Part shown: positions 1 through 9,034 of the stretch, in pieces
How the letters are laid out: the number at the start of each line of letters is the position of its first letter
How positions within the stretch are numbered: the stretch's first letter is position 1
Assembly (NCBI RefSeq): GCF_900130065.1
Contig: NZ_FQXV01000007.1
Location: forward strand, 124,001-188,000
DNA from: Sporobacter termitidis DSM 10068
GTDB lineage: Bacteria; Bacillota; Clostridia; Oscillospirales; Oscillospiraceae
DNA length: 64,000 bases
Direction: 5' to 3'
The notes under the pieces: model-generated
What the model was told of the DNA's origin: nothing
The model's database searches: none
Seen by the model: only the letters and a program-made list of their open reading frames with translations
Position numbers and translations under genes: made by a program

Positions 1-1
1 C

Positions 2-130
2 AATACGGTTGTTTACCGCGTTAAAAAAATCAAGGAGCTGCTGGCGTCGAGCCTGGACAATTCCGCCGTCAAATTCGACCTGATGATGGCGCTGTATATC
101 CGGGAATACCTCTCCATCAGCCCGCAATAA
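2..130 (+). CDS. PucR-type transcriptional regulator, C-terminal end only
   Basis: Only the last 42 codons are in the window, in a frame open from base 2 to a TAA at 128-130. The visible peptide begins NTVVYRVKKIKELL and ends LYIREYLSISPQ. This matches the recognition-helix end of the HTH domain at the C-terminus of PucR/CdaR-family activators, where NTVxYRLxRIxELLG is the conserved motif. Proteins of this family usually regulate nearby catabolic or transport genes, but the target cannot be inferred because the rest lies upstream. The family call rests on a short motif only. Confidence 0.7.
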   Translation, partial: NTVVYRVKKIKELLASSLDNSAVKFDLMMALYIREYLSISPQ

Positions 131-223
131 AAGGCCCGCGCCGGCATCCCCATGTCCACGGCGCAGGAATAAAGCCCGTACCTTGTTCATATTCTCCATT
201 GTAAAGGCATTGGAGGGTTGAAC

Positions 224-985
224 ATGCGTCAAACTTTTATTGTACTGACGAAAAAAAGGATCACCCTTTTCGCGACGATTCTCGCCGTTATCTTTATATT
301 TGTAGCCGTCAACGACCCGGCCATCGTCGGCGCCTCCGCCACGACCCGCGAGCTGCCGATCTACTGCGTCCAGCGCGACAACAAGGCGGTTTCACTCACG
401 TTCGACGCCGCCTGGGGCAACGAGGACACGCAGCAGCTCATCGACATCCTCAATAAATATAACGTCAAGGCCACCTTCTTCGTCGTCGGCTTCTGGGTCG
501 ACAAATTCCCCGAGTCGGTCAAAGCGCTCGCGGACGCCGGCAACGAGGTGATGAGCCACTCCAATGATCACGCGCATTTCTCCAAGCTCTCGACAGACCA
601 GATCGTCCAGAACGTCACCGCCAGCAACAATAAAATCGCCGCCGTCACCGGCGTCGCCCCCGCGCTGTTCCGGTGCCCGTACGGCGAATATGACGACCAC
701 GTCATCAAAGCGCTCAAATCCATGAACATGTACACGATTCAGTGGGACGTAGACAGCTTGGATTGGAAGAATCTATCAGCCGGCGAAATCACCCAGCGCG
801 TCACCTCAAAGGTGCAGCCCGGCAGCATCATCCTGTTCCACAACGCGGCGCTCCACACGCCGGAAGCGCTGCCAGGGATCATCGAGTACCTGCTCAAAAA
901 CGGTTATTCCATCGTCCCCGTCTCGCAGCTTTTGCTGAAGGGCGACTATACGATCGACCATACGGGCCGGCAGCTGCCGGCATAG
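224..985 (+). CDS. PdaB-like polysaccharide deacetylase family protein
   Basis: 253 residues. An N-terminal basic stretch and one hydrophobic segment (about 12-30) form a signal anchor, followed by a NodB-homology domain to about residue 225. The first motif reads TFDAAWG, so the first Asp is present but the usual second Asp (TFDDG) is Ala, as I recall for sporulation PdaB proteins (TFDISWG). The SHSNDH zinc-type motif, RCPYGEY and the late LFHNAA motif are recognisable. ATG 224 is chosen over TTG 218 because the GGAGGG at 212-217 abuts the TTG but sits six bases before the ATG. It likely acts on peptidoglycan or spore cortex outside the membrane. With the altered motif, activity is uncertain. 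Confidence 0.8.
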   Translation: MRQTFIVLTKKRITLFATILAVIFIFVAVNDPAIVGASATTRELPIYCVQRDNKAVSLTFDAAWGNEDTQQLIDILNKYNVKATFFVVGFWVDKFPESVKALADAGNEVMSHSNDHAHFSKLSTDQIVQNVTASNNKIAAVTGVAPALFRCPYGEYDDHVIKALKSMNMYTIQWDVDSLDWKNLSAGEITQRVTSKVQPGSIILFHNAALHTPEALPGIIEYLLKNGYSIVPVSQLLLKGDYTIDHTGRQLPA

Positions 986-1025
986 GCCCCACGGCCGAAT
1001 TTCTGACTTTTGTTTTCTCCGCAGC

Positions 1026-1062
1026 AAAGGACCTGTGGCTATCCTCCTGCCACAGGTCCTTT
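1026..1062. terminator. Bidirectional hairpin terminator between the deacetylase and chemoreceptor genes
   Basis: A perfect 14-bp inverted repeat (1026-1039 with 1049-1062, 9-base loop) has A-rich left and T-rich right edges, between two convergent genes. A further GCAG/CTGC match lies just outside. It probably ends both transcripts. Confidence 0.7.
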
Positions 1063-1085
1063 CTGCGGAGATTTATATGCCGCCT

Positions 1086-2468
1086 TTACCTGACCGCCGG
1101 CTTTGGCAATGCCAGCGGGCGCGCCGCCGGGAGACGCCGGTCACCGGCGGCGTGGGCGGCGGCGCTGCCGCCAAGCCTGAAGCTCTCCACCTGGCTTTTC
1201 AGGAATTCGGCCTGCGCGGACAGCTCCTCGCTGGCCGCCGCGCTCTCCTCGGAGGTGGCCGAGTTGCTCTGTACGACGGCGCTGACCTGCTGCAGCGCCT
1301 GGTTGATCTGGCGGATGCCCTCCGCCTGGGCATTCGAGGAGGCGGCGATGTCGCCCACCAGCGCAGCGGCCTGGGCCACATCCTCGACGATCCGATTGAG
1401 GGACGACGCGGTTTCCCTGGCGATTCTTGTCCCGTCCTCGATATTCCTGACGGACCCTTCGATCAGCTCCGTCGTTTCCCTGGCGGCGCCGGCCGAGCGC
1501 GAGGCCAGGCTCCTCACCTCATCGGCGACGACGGCAAAGCCCTTGCCGTGCTGCCCTGCCCGGGCCGCCTCAACGGCGGCGTTGAGGGCCAGGATATTCG
1601 TCTGGAACGCGATATCGTCGATCACCCTGATGATCTTTGAGATGCTGCCGGACGAGGCGTTGATGTCGTCCATCGCCGAGAGCATATTCTGCATATGCTG
1701 CTGGCTCTCCGCGGCGTTCAGCCTGGCGCGCCCGGTGAGCTTGCTGGCTTCATCGGCGTTTTCAGCATTGTGGCGGGTCTTTTCGGCGATTTCCCCAGCG
1801 GTCCCAGACAGCTGCTCTATCGAGCCGGCCTGCTCCGTGGCCCCCTGGGACAGCGTCAGACTGAAATTGGAGACCTGCCCCGCGCCCCCGGCGACCTGCT
1901 CCGTCGCGGTATTGATGTTCCCCAGAGTCTCCCGCGTCTTCCGGATCATCTCGTTGAGCTTTATGCCCAGGATATCCCGCTCCGACCGGACCGGGATTTT
2001 CACCGTAAGGTCGCCCGCCGAAATCTGTTCGACGCCGTGTACCTGCGCGGCGATGCTTTCGATCATTGTCCGGAGCGACGACGACAGCGCGCCGATTTCG
2101 TCCTGCGACGCAGCCTCGATGCTGACGTCGATATCTCCCAGCGCCAGCCGGTCGGACGCGTCCATCAGAGCTTTGATCGGCCTGCTGACGATTCTCCGGA
2201 CGAGCAGCCAGATGACGAGCATGCTGGCGACAATAATGACGGCGATCACGGCGATGTTGACGTACAGCAGGGTATTGACCCGGTCAAGCTGCGCGGATAT
2301 CTGCGCGGCCCCGTCCCCTGGGGCGCTTTCGGCGCTTGCCATACCGTTCACCATGCCGAGAGTCCCCGTATAAGTGATGGCGCCGACGATCAAAAAACTG
2401 ACAAGCATCGTCACGCAGACGGCCAGGACGATTTTCCCCGAAAGCTTGAATTTCTGAAAGGCTCTCAT
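1086..2468 (-). CDS. Methyl-accepting chemotaxis protein
   Basis: 460 residues. Two membrane segments (about 14-35 and 67-90) are separated by only about 30 residues, so the extracytoplasmic loop is very small. A HAMP domain (about 90-145) and a long cytoplasmic signalling domain follow. The hairpin tip carries the near-invariant [21 protein letters not shown] motif region that contacts CheW/CheA. With almost no ligand domain it may sense through the membrane or a partner protein. The C-terminus is Ala/Pro-rich with no obvious CheR-tethering pentapeptide. It is monocistronic, convergent with the deacetylase, and starts at an ATG with an AGGAG-like site. Confidence 0.95.
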   Translation of the reverse strand: MRAFQKFKLSGKIVLAVCVTMLVSFLIVGAITYTGTLGMVNGMASAESAPGDGAAQISAQLDRVNTLLYVNIAVIAVIIVASMLVIWLLVRRIVSRPIKALMDASDRLALGDIDVSIEAASQDEIGALSSSLRTMIESIAAQVHGVEQISAGDLTVKIPVRSERDILGIKLNEMIRKTRETLGNINTATEQVAGGAGQVSNFSLTLSQGATEQAGSIEQLSGTAGEIAEKTRHNAENADEASKLTGRARLNAAESQQHMQNMLSAMDDINASSGSISKIIRVIDDIAFQTNILALNAAVEAARAGQHGKGFAVVADEVRSLASRSAGAARETTELIEGSVRNIEDGTRIARETASSLNRIVEDVAQAAALVGDIAASSNAQAEGIRQINQALQQVSAVVQSNSATSEESAAASEELSAQAEFLKSQVESFRLGGSAAAHAAGDRRLPAARPLALPKPAVR

Positions 2469-2684
2469 GCGTCTTCTCCTTTTGGGTTTTTAATGCACAC
2501 AATTTACTCTTCCACAATTTCTATCGGCTTTCGGCGAAGAGTCTTTAATTTTCACCGTGCACTTTTATGGAGAATACCGCAGTAAAGCGGCGCGGCAATT
2601 TGTCTATTTACACCACAGCCTCCGCGCGGCGGGTATGGCCGGGCCTGCGGCATGCCTTACCAAAAGCGTGGCTGCATTTTGCAC

Positions 2685-2713
2685 TTGCAAGAACCTGTCC
2701 GCGCCTCTATACT
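2685..2713 (+). promoter_or_regulatory. SigmaA promoter of the DUF3810 gene
   Basis: TTGCAA (2685-2690), a 17-bp spacer and TATACT (2708-2713), about 30 bp before the start codon. The 2469-2684 interval between the divergent genes otherwise shows nothing recognisable. Confidence 0.7.
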
Positions 2714-2742
2714 ATGTATATAACCCCGAGAGGAGGCCGGCT

Positions 2743-3873
2743 ATGACACAAAAAACGGCAAAAGCATCCACCGCGGAAAAGAGTGGTTCGACCGTCTGGC
2801 TCTTTATTCTGATCGCCGCCGTCCCGATACTTCTGATCGCCCTGTATTACATATCAAACGGCAGGAAAGACGTCATGGATTGGGTGGGCGCCAATATCGC
2901 CGCGCCGTACAGAGACGCGGCGGGCTACATCACCTCCTTCGGTCCGTTCAGGTATTTCTCCCTGGCGGAAATCCTGATCTCGCTCCTGGTGCTGTGGGTT
3001 TTGTTCCACATCGTCAAAACGATCATCCTGCTCGTCATCCGGCCGCACAGGCTGTATGTTCTGGGCCGCCGGGTCTTTACCCTCGCCGTAGTGGCGCTGT
3101 ACATATTCGCGGCGTACACATGGCTGTGGGGCGAAGGGTACCACAGCACGGATCTGGCCGAAAAAACAGGCCTGGACCCCAGCGGCGTCACCACGGCGCA
3201 GCTTATAAACGTCACGGAGCTCTTTGCCGGGAAGGCCAGCGCGCTGTCCACGGAGGTGGAGCGCGACGCTGAAGGCCACTTCAGCGAGAACAAGGATTAC
3301 TATTTTGAGCTGTCGAAGGGCGTTTACACCAATATCGCAAACCAGTTCCCGGCGCTGAGCGGCCCGGCCTTTACGCCGAAGGCCATGATTTATTCCAAGC
3401 TGATGAGCGTCACGGGGTTCACCGGCGTTTACATCGCCCTGACGGGCGAGACGAACATCAACGTCGACGCGCCCGCCGCCCTCATCCCCGCGACGATCGC
3501 CCACGAGATGGCACACCAGCGCGGCGTCAATTCCGAGGAGGAGGCCAATTTCTCCGGCATCGCCGCCTGCATCACCTCAAATATCACGGTGTACGAGTAT
3601 TCCGGGTACCTCATGGGCCTTATGTACCTGACGGACGCGCTGAACAAAGCCGACCCCGAGGCCTGCGATCGGATCACCGCCACGCTGCATCAGAATGTGC
3701 GCACCGACTGGAAGGACAACAGCGACTACTGGGAAAAATTCCAGTCGCCCGCCGCCACCGCCGTTTCAGCCATCTACGACGGCTACCTGAAGTCAAACGG
3801 CGTCACGCTCGGCGTTCAGTCCTACGGCGCCTGCGTGGACATGCTGGCCGCCTGGCTCGGCAACGCGAATTAG
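2743..3873 (+). CDS. DUF3810-family membrane protein with zinc-peptidase motif
   Basis: 376 residues. Three membrane segments are visible in the N-terminal third (about 17-37, 70-92, 105-125), then a soluble domain. That domain holds a HEMAHQRG motif, the HExxH zinc-binding signature, followed by SEEEANF with candidate third-ligand acidic residues. The length and arrangement fit the DUF3810 family, whose function is not established to my knowledge. The start at 2743 follows AGAGGAGG; upstream in-frame codons lack a ribosome site. The gene is monocistronic with its own sigmaA promoter. A membrane-bound metallopeptidase role is inferred from the motif only. Confidence 0.85.
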   Translation: MTQKTAKASTAEKSGSTVWLFILIAAVPILLIALYYISNGRKDVMDWVGANIAAPYRDAAGYITSFGPFRYFSLAEILISLLVLWVLFHIVKTIILLVIRPHRLYVLGRRVFTLAVVALYIFAAYTWLWGEGYHSTDLAEKTGLDPSGVTTAQLINVTELFAGKASALSTEVERDAEGHFSENKDYYFELSKGVYTNIANQFPALSGPAFTPKAMIYSKLMSVTGFTGVYIALTGETNINVDAPAALIPATIAHEMAHQRGVNSEEEANFSGIAACITSNITVYEYSGYLMGLMYLTDALNKADPEACDRITATLHQNVRTDWKDNSDYWEKFQSPAATAVSAIYDGYLKSNGVTLGVQSYGACVDMLAAWLGNAN

Positions 3874-3883
3874 ATTTCCCAAG

Positions 3884-3960
3884 CGTAGGGGCCGCCGCCC
3901 TCGGCGGCCCTCTGCCGCAGGGCATTTCCGAACGCCGGACGCCGGAGGCGGCGTCCCCAT
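3884..3960. repeat. GC-rich intergenic palindromic repeat
   Basis: Two adjacent palindromes: a 9-bp repeat at 3889-3897 / 3902-3910 and a GACGCCG...CGGCGTC pair near 3939-3955. The sequence begins GTAGGGGC and has no coding potential. It is REP-like and similar in style to the element at 13455-13510. Confidence 0.5.
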
Positions 3961-3966
3961 ATGCAG

Positions 3967-4009
3967 AACAGCTGCCATCCGTCGCTTGCCGCGCAGGATG
4001 ACAGCTGTT
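3967..4009 (+). terminator. Terminator after the DUF3810 gene
   Basis: The arms AACAGCTGCCATCC (3967-3980) and its near-complement at 3996-4009 form a stem with one mismatch, followed by TATTTTA. It lies between convergent genes and could serve both. Confidence 0.6.
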
Positions 4010-4024
4010 TATTTTACATCTATT

Positions 4025-5362
4025 TCACGCGATCTCTCCCGCCGGTATGCTCCGCCTGACCGCCCGCCTGACAAAAACAAACGACAGGACGGCATTGCAG
4101 GCCTCGCCGCCGATAAAAGCGGGATAGATGCCGTTTCCGCCGACAAGCGGCACGAGAATGAGCAGCAGCACCTGAACAAATCCGACACATCGCAGCAGCG
4201 CGACGACCGTCGAATATCTGTCGCGCTCAGTCGTCTGAAAGTAGAGGATATTCATGAGCGTCAGGCCGATCATGATATAGCCGGGCGTGAAGAGGCGCAG
4301 CATATGAGCCGCCGAATCCGTCAGGCCGCTGTTGCCCGACTGGAACAGCGCCGCCATCCCCTTGCCCAGGATAAGGCACAGGATCAAAAACGCCGTGGAC
4401 GCAGCGATATTTGTCCGCACGCCCATTTTATAAACGCGGTACACGGTCTTCTCGTCGCCACCGCCGTGACTGCGGCTCATGAGCGGCTGCGCGCCCTGCG
4501 AGACGCCGATCATGACGGAATAGACGATGGCGCAGATGTAGGTCACAATGGCATACGAGGCGACGCCCTGCGTGCCGTGGGAATGGATGAGCGCCAGATT
4601 AAAGCTGTAGGCGACGGTCGACTGGCTCAGCTCCATCAGGAACGTGGACACGCCGTTGGCGAAAATCCTTTTCAGGTCGAAGCCCCGGAAACGCGGCAGG
4701 GCCAGAGTGAGCTGCCCTTTCCGGAACACGAAGCGGGCGGCGAAAATAAGGCCCTGCACGAGCATGGCGATATTGTTGGCGATAACGGTATACTCGATCC
4801 CCTTATGCAGGCGCATGATAAAGATATATTCCAAAACGACATTGACCAGCGACCCGGCGATCGTGCCTGCCATGACAAGCCCCGGCGCGTCGTCATTGCG
4901 GATGAAGACGCTCACGCCGAGCGTCAGTGACTGCAGCAGCTGCAGGGGCGCCGCCCAGGCCAGAAAAGCCGTCACATACGGCAGAATGTCGCTGTTCGCG
5001 CCGAGCAGCAGCCCCAGCTCCCGGCGGAAAACGAACGACGGGATGCCGAGCAGCAGCCCGAGCGCGATCAAAAGGGCCACGCACTGGCAGAACACATTGT
5101 TGGCCTTCGCCATGTCGCCGCTGCCCTTATAAAAGGAATAAACATTCGCGCCCCCGATGGCGATCAGCAGCGTCAGCGCCATGGTCAGAAAGATGAACGG
5201 GAAAACGATATTGACGGCGGCCAGCGCCGTTTCCCCGATGCCCTGGCCGACAAAAACACCGTCGATAATGATATACACCGACGATATCATCATCGCGATG
5301 ACGGACGGCACAACAAACCGTATATATTCCCTGCCGATGCCTTTTATCCCTGCATTTTGCAT
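4025..5362 (-). CDS. MATE-family efflux transporter
   Basis: 445 residues with twelve predicted membrane helices in two related halves. The N-terminal signature (GVFVGQGIGETALAAVN) is typical of the MATE/NorM-DinF superfamily, which expels cationic drugs in exchange for Na+ or H+. The ATG at 5360-5362 is preceded by a GGGAGGAAAT ribosome site. A MerR-type regulator lies just upstream on the same strand, and the intervening promoter has the distorted geometry that MerR proteins act on (5415-5445). Drug- or toxin-induced efflux is therefore likely; the substrate is unknown. Confidence 0.93.
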   Translation of the reverse strand: MQNAGIKGIGREYIRFVVPSVIAMMISSVYIIIDGVFVGQGIGETALAAVNIVFPFIFLTMALTLLIAIGGANVYSFYKGSGDMAKANNVFCQCVALLIALGLLLGIPSFVFRRELGLLLGANSDILPYVTAFLAWAAPLQLLQSLTLGVSVFIRNDDAPGLVMAGTIAGSLVNVVLEYIFIMRLHKGIEYTVIANNIAMLVQGLIFAARFVFRKGQLTLALPRFRGFDLKRIFANGVSTFLMELSQSTVAYSFNLALIHSHGTQGVASYAIVTYICAIVYSVMIGVSQGAQPLMSRSHGGGDEKTVYRVYKMGVRTNIAASTAFLILCLILGKGMAALFQSGNSGLTDSAAHMLRLFTPGYIMIGLTLMNILYFQTTERDRYSTVVALLRCVGFVQVLLLILVPLVGGNGIYPAFIGGEACNAVLSFVFVRRAVRRSIPAGEIA

Positions 5363-5414
5363 ATTTCCTCCCGACCTATAACAGCCGCATTTCCCCGACT
5401 CTTCACACTGCAGT

Positions 5415-5445
5415 ACTATAAAGTATCGGGTAACCCGATAGTCAA
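5415..5445 (-). promoter_or_regulatory. MATE promoter with MerR-type operator in a 19-bp spacer
   Basis: On the minus strand, TTGACT (5440-5445) and TATAGT (5415-5420) are separated by 19 bp. A 21-bp near-perfect palindrome (5422-5442, centred on 5432, half-site ACTATCGGG) fills the spacer. MerR-family activators bind exactly such overlong spacers and untwist them to align the two boxes. Confidence 0.85.
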
Positions 5446-5470
5446 GGCCAAAATATACGAAGGCTCCGGC

Positions 5471-6298
5471 TTAGGCCGGGCTGACCCCGAGGGCGATCTC
5501 GATGACGTAATTGTCCGGATTCCCGTCGGCCAGATAACCCAGAAGCTCATACATGTAGCCGTCCCCGGAAATCTTAAACCCTTTGTCCGCAATGAAACGC
5601 TCCAGCTTCTCAAAAGACCCGGCGAGATTTTCGTACGCCCCGCGGTGGTCGATGACGGCGTACAGCCCCTCCGGCTTTACATGCAGATTCGGGCACTCGT
5701 AGCGGATGCCGATCCTGAAAAAGAAGTAGTCCGCTTTGTCATAGGCGCCGCGTTCCAGATGCTCGCCGGTGATGATAAAGCCAGCGGGCAGCGCCTCGAA
5801 AAGGCCGCGCTCAACGCAATACCTGTAATGGGCGTTTGTTTTAACCACAATATCCTTCTCGCTGTCCTGCTGCGCCAGCCGGATCGACATGAGATACTGC
5901 TCCGCGCACGTTTCAAGCCGCGGCTTTCCGATATCGGCGCGGACGGCGTGATCCGTTATGTCGATCGTATTTTGCAGCAGCCGGAGCATTCCGGCGATCT
6001 TTTGCTGTTCCTGTTCCAGCTTTTTTCTTTTCTCCGTCAATAGCGATAAGAAATGGGCGGTATCCTGCCGCTCGATATAAAGCTGAATCTCTTTCAGGGG
6101 CGTCCCGGCCTCTTTCAATACGGTGATAATGTCAAAGGTAAAAAACTGCTTCAGGGAGTAATAACGATATCCATTGTCTCCCACGAGCTCCGGCTTCAGA
6201 ATACCGATGTCGTCATAATGAAACAGCGTATGCTTTGTCGTACCGCAGATTTCCGCAAATTCCCCCGTCGTGAGATACTGGCCGTGTCCCTGTGTCAT
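5471..6298 (-). CDS. MerR-family regulator with effector-binding domain
   Basis: 275 residues. An N-terminal winged HTH (about 8-75; [22 protein letters not shown], then GYRYYSL) is typical of MerR. A dimerisation coiled coil (about 80-120) and a C-terminal GyrI-like effector domain (about 130-275) follow. This is the BmrR/TipA-style layout, in which the C-terminal domain binds hydrophobic drugs. The MATE gene begins 108 bp downstream behind a MerR-type operator, so this protein is very likely its ligand-responsive activator. No cysteine array for metals is evident in the effector domain. Confidence 0.9.
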   Translation of the reverse strand: MTQGHGQYLTTGEFAEICGTTKHTLFHYDDIGILKPELVGDNGYRYYSLKQFFTFDIITVLKEAGTPLKEIQLYIERQDTAHFLSLLTEKRKKLEQEQQKIAGMLRLLQNTIDITDHAVRADIGKPRLETCAEQYLMSIRLAQQDSEKDIVVKTNAHYRYCVERGLFEALPAGFIITGEHLERGAYDKADYFFFRIGIRYECPNLHVKPEGLYAVIDHRGAYENLAGSFEKLERFIADKGFKISGDGYMYELLGYLADGNPDNYVIEIALGVSPA

Positions 6299-6364
6299 AT
6301 CGTGCGCCCTCCCCTGATAGATCTACCATCGCCGCGCGCTGTAAAGCGTGCCGGCCGCTCACAC

Positions 6365-6402
6365 AAAAAAGCTCCGACGGCCCGTGCTGTGCCGGCGGAG
6401 CT
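6365..6402 (-). terminator. Terminator of mntP
   Basis: On the minus strand the arms AGCTCCG and CGGAGCT (6396-6402 / 6370-6376), with further internal GC pairing, are followed by six T residues. Confidence 0.75.
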
Positions 6403-6422
6403 GCTTTTCACGATGCGCTGCA

Positions 6423-7001
6423 TCATAAAATATATATTCCGAACTGCTCCAGGAGGATTTTAACGCCGAGCAGGCAGAGGATCGCGCCGCCGAAGATCTC
6501 CGCCGTCGACTGGTACTTCGCGCCGAAGACGTTGCCGAGCTTCACGCCCGCCATGGACAGTACGAAGGTCATGACGCCGATCGTCAGGACAGCCGGCAGG
6601 ATGCTGACCTTCAAAAACGCGAACGTGACGCCGATGGCCAGCGCGTCGATGCTGGTGGCGACGGCCATCAGAAACATGGCCTTGACGGACAGCGAGCAAT
6701 CCGTCGCTTTGCTGTCGTCCGTTTCTTTTTTGGAAAAGGCTTCCCTGATCATGTTGATGCCGATGGCGGCCAGGAGCACGAAGGCCACGACATGGGAAAT
6801 GGTCTTGATATATCCGGCAAACGCCGTACCGAGATAATAGCCGATGAGCGGCATCAGCGCCTGAAAGCCACCGAACCAGGCGCCGACGATGAGCGCGTTC
6901 TTCGCGCTCATTTTGTCCATGGAGAGACCCTTGCAGATGGCAACGGCGACGGCGTCCATGGAAAGACCCAGCGCCAGCAAAAACAGTTCAGCAATACTCA
7001 T
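6423..7001 (-). CDS. mntP: Putative manganese efflux pump MntP
   Basis: 192 residues, almost all hydrophobic, with six predicted membrane helices in two repeats. Each half carries the family acidic motif: GLSMDAVAVAICKG near the N-terminus and ATSIDALAIGVTFA in the middle. MntP (YebN) exports Mn2+ to prevent toxicity. The gene has its own promoter and terminator. The 66-base leader does not resemble the yybP-ykoY manganese riboswitch that often precedes the family, so its regulation is not visible. The ribosome site is GGGGGAAA. Confidence 0.9.
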   Translation of the reverse strand: MSIAELFLLALGLSMDAVAVAICKGLSMDKMSAKNALIVGAWFGGFQALMPLIGYYLGTAFAGYIKTISHVVAFVLLAAIGINMIREAFSKKETDDSKATDCSLSVKAMFLMAVATSIDALAIGVTFAFLKVSILPAVLTIGVMTFVLSMAGVKLGNVFGAKYQSTAEIFGGAILCLLGVKILLEQFGIYIL

Positions 7002-7067
7002 ACGTGATCAATTTCCCCCGACAAGCAGTACCCGGACACGCGCCGGACGGCCCGGCCGTTACAAGGC

Positions 7068-7096
7068 AGTATATCAAATACGCGGGGACACGTCAA
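7068..7096 (-). promoter_or_regulatory. SigmaA promoter of mntP
   Basis: On the minus strand TTGACG (7091-7096), a 17-bp spacer and TATACT (7068-7073). Confidence 0.75.
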
Positions 7097-7119
7097 ACAA
7101 TATCTCAGGAAAATATTGT

Positions 7120-7157
7120 AAAAATAGCAGCTGCCGGATTTTTGCCTGGCAGCTGTT
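7120..7157 (-). terminator. Terminator of the vanW-domain gene
   Basis: On the minus strand AACAGCTGCC (7157-7148) pairs with GGCAGCTGCT (7135-7126), followed by ATTTTT. One mismatch at the base. Confidence 0.75.
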
Positions 7158-7177
7158 ATTTTATGTAATATTTTTGT

Positions 7178-8857
7178 TTACACCGGAGGCGGCTCCGAAG
7201 CTTCTTCAGAGGGGGACGGCGAGGGCTCGGCTGACACCGTGGCTGACGGCGACGCCGGCGGCGGAGTGCTGGATGGTGATGGCGACGTCCCCGTCAGCGC
7301 GCCGACGGGGACCAGCACCACCCTGTTTTCCGGTTTATAGTTGCTCGGTGAGATCGCCGTCTTGCTGAGCAGGTTGCCTGCCGCGTCGTAGATGTATTTA
7401 TACGATTTGACAACATAGCCCTTGCACCCCGACACCTGCACCTTCGTCTTGCCGGGCGCCACGGAGGCGTCTTCCTTCTGCACCGTCTTGAAATCGGTGG
7501 TGCTGATGACGTCGTATTTGATCTCGACGCGATTTGTGTCCGTTTTGGTGCCGTACAGACGGACCGTAAGATTGCCGTCTTTATAAGTCGATTCTATCTT
7601 GATGGGATAGTTCGTGTTGTTTTTGAATTTGAAATCGATGGTGCCCCAGTTCACCGTCGCGTCGTCCCCCAGGGGCAGATATGTGACGATGAACATGTGA
7701 TTGGAGCGCTCCACGACCTGGAGATTGGCATAGAGGACGCAGTAATACAGCGTCGAGGACGTCTGGCAGATGCCGCCGCCGATTTCCTGGATGACCTCGC
7801 CGCCGGCATAGGCGCCTGCCTCCTTGTAGCCTTTCGCAGCCGTACGCTCTCCCAGCGTATCGTTATAGGAAAACGTGTCGCCGGGATTCAGGATCGTACC
7901 GTTGACGGCCTTGGCGGAGAGCACCACGTTGTTGATGCGGTTGCTGGTGCCGGCGACATGTGTCGCTTTTTCGGAGAGGACGTCCCGGAACAAAAGGCTC
8001 TGGAGCTGTTCCGTGGAGACCTGCGGGTCGGTGCGTATGAGCGGTACGGAAACGGTGGCGCCGGTCTTCGCCGCGCCCAGCTGCTTCTGCGCCGCGTCAA
8101 CGTCAAAGCTGACGCCGACCTGGCTCTGCGTGGCCTGATGCGTGGTCTTGTCGTACACGGCGTCCACGGGCTCGGTGTGAACGCTGTCGTAAATGCTCTG
8201 GAGATCGATATCATCGCCGCCGTCGGTGCCGATGGAATATTCGGCGGTCACCGGGCTGTTCTGCTCGACGGATTTGCTCAAAGAGTCCACGACGAGGTCA
8301 TAAACCGCGCCGGCGTCGGCCACTGCGCCGCCGCTGCCCTTGACGATATCGATGCTGCTGTTTGTGAGCGTATAGGCGCCCTGGGAGAGCTTTTCGTTGA
8401 ATTTCTGCGTATAGTCGCTGACGATACCCCGCACGTACGCTTCGTCGATGGTCTCAACGCCGCTGCGGTCCAACTCGCGGGCGCCGAAAAGACCCCCGAT
8501 ATATTTCATTTCCTTTCCGAGGAAGGACCCGTCCTTTCCGTAATCATAGGCGAGCTTTGCCGCCCGGTCGGCCGGCAGCCGGACGCCGGACTCCTTGCCG
8601 GTGATCGTCAGCTCTTCGCCGTCCGGATAGACGACCGTCACGGCGACGTTTGCCGCTTTCTCCTCGTATCCGGCGTCCGTGAGCGCCTTTTCGGCCTCGT
8701 CCAGCGTCATTCCCGACAGATTGACGCCACCCACGGTAATGTTCGGATAGACGGTGTCCATTTTATTGATATATAAGCCGGCGATAGCGACCCCGGCGAC
8801 GAGGACGACGACGACCGCTCCCGCGATGATCCCCGCGATAACACCCGGTCTTTTCAT
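7178..8857 (-). CDS. VanW-family surface protein with G5 domain
   Basis: 559 residues. An N-terminal membrane anchor (about 7-32) precedes two putative peptidoglycan-binding PG_binding_4 regions (about 40-250). The VanW domain (about 290-430) carries NPGDTFSYNDTLG and the GGGICQTSSTLYY motif. A G5-like segment (about 440-510) and a low-complexity Pro/Ser/Glu tail (about 520-559) follow. Such proteins are membrane-anchored and face the cell wall. VanW is named from vancomycin clusters, but most homologues, like this one, have no resistance genes nearby and no assigned reaction. Monocistronic. Confidence 0.9.
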   Translation of the reverse strand: MKRPGVIAGIIAGAVVVVLVAGVAIAGLYINKMDTVYPNITVGGVNLSGMTLDEAEKALTDAGYEEKAANVAVTVVYPDGEELTITGKESGVRLPADRAAKLAYDYGKDGSFLGKEMKYIGGLFGARELDRSGVETIDEAYVRGIVSDYTQKFNEKLSQGAYTLTNSSIDIVKGSGGAVADAGAVYDLVVDSLSKSVEQNSPVTAEYSIGTDGGDDIDLQSIYDSVHTEPVDAVYDKTTHQATQSQVGVSFDVDAAQKQLGAAKTGATVSVPLIRTDPQVSTEQLQSLLFRDVLSEKATHVAGTSNRINNVVLSAKAVNGTILNPGDTFSYNDTLGERTAAKGYKEAGAYAGGEVIQEIGGGICQTSSTLYYCVLYANLQVVERSNHMFIVTYLPLGDDATVNWGTIDFKFKNNTNYPIKIESTYKDGNLTVRLYGTKTDTNRVEIKYDVISTTDFKTVQKEDASVAPGKTKVQVSGCKGYVVKSYKYIYDAAGNLLSKTAISPSNYKPENRVVLVPVGALTGTSPSPSSTPPPASPSATVSAEPSPSPSEEASEPPPV

Positions 8858-8953
8858 TGGCCCCGCCCCCCCATCCGTCTGGCTTCTTTCCCTTTTGATA
8901 TGAATCCCATCCTTTTAGGCGCTGTTCTTTGAATTCATTTTATTAAGTGCACG

Positions 8954-8977
8954 AATAAAATTCAAATGAATTTTATT
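8954..8977. promoter_or_regulatory. AT-rich 11-bp inverted repeat upstream of the vanW-domain gene
   Basis: AATAAAATTCA (8954-8964) and its exact complement (8967-8977) are separated by two bases. A third related half-site (GAATTCATTTTATT) precedes it near 8930-8943. It lies between hemW and the vanW gene, both on the minus strand. It could be an operator or an AT-rich hairpin; 8870-9034 shows nothing else. Confidence 0.4.
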
Positions 8978-9034
8978 ACATTTTGCTACAATGGCTGTAA
9001 CTTTTTTAGAAATGTTTAACATGTCCGCGCTTCC

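Noticed and set aside
181-217. SigmaE promoter before the PdaB-like gene
   Set aside because: A TCATATT -35-like string is present, but the sequence 14 bp later does not match the SigmaE -10 box.
742-2373. A 543-codon open frame on the plus strand opposite the chemoreceptor
   Set aside because: It is the antisense of the MCP gene plus the out-of-frame end of the deacetylase; composition is low-complexity Ser/Ala/Arg and there is no ribosome site.
7002-7067. Manganese (yybP-ykoY) riboswitch before mntP
   Set aside because: The leader is only 66 bases and lacks the conserved paired loops of that motif.
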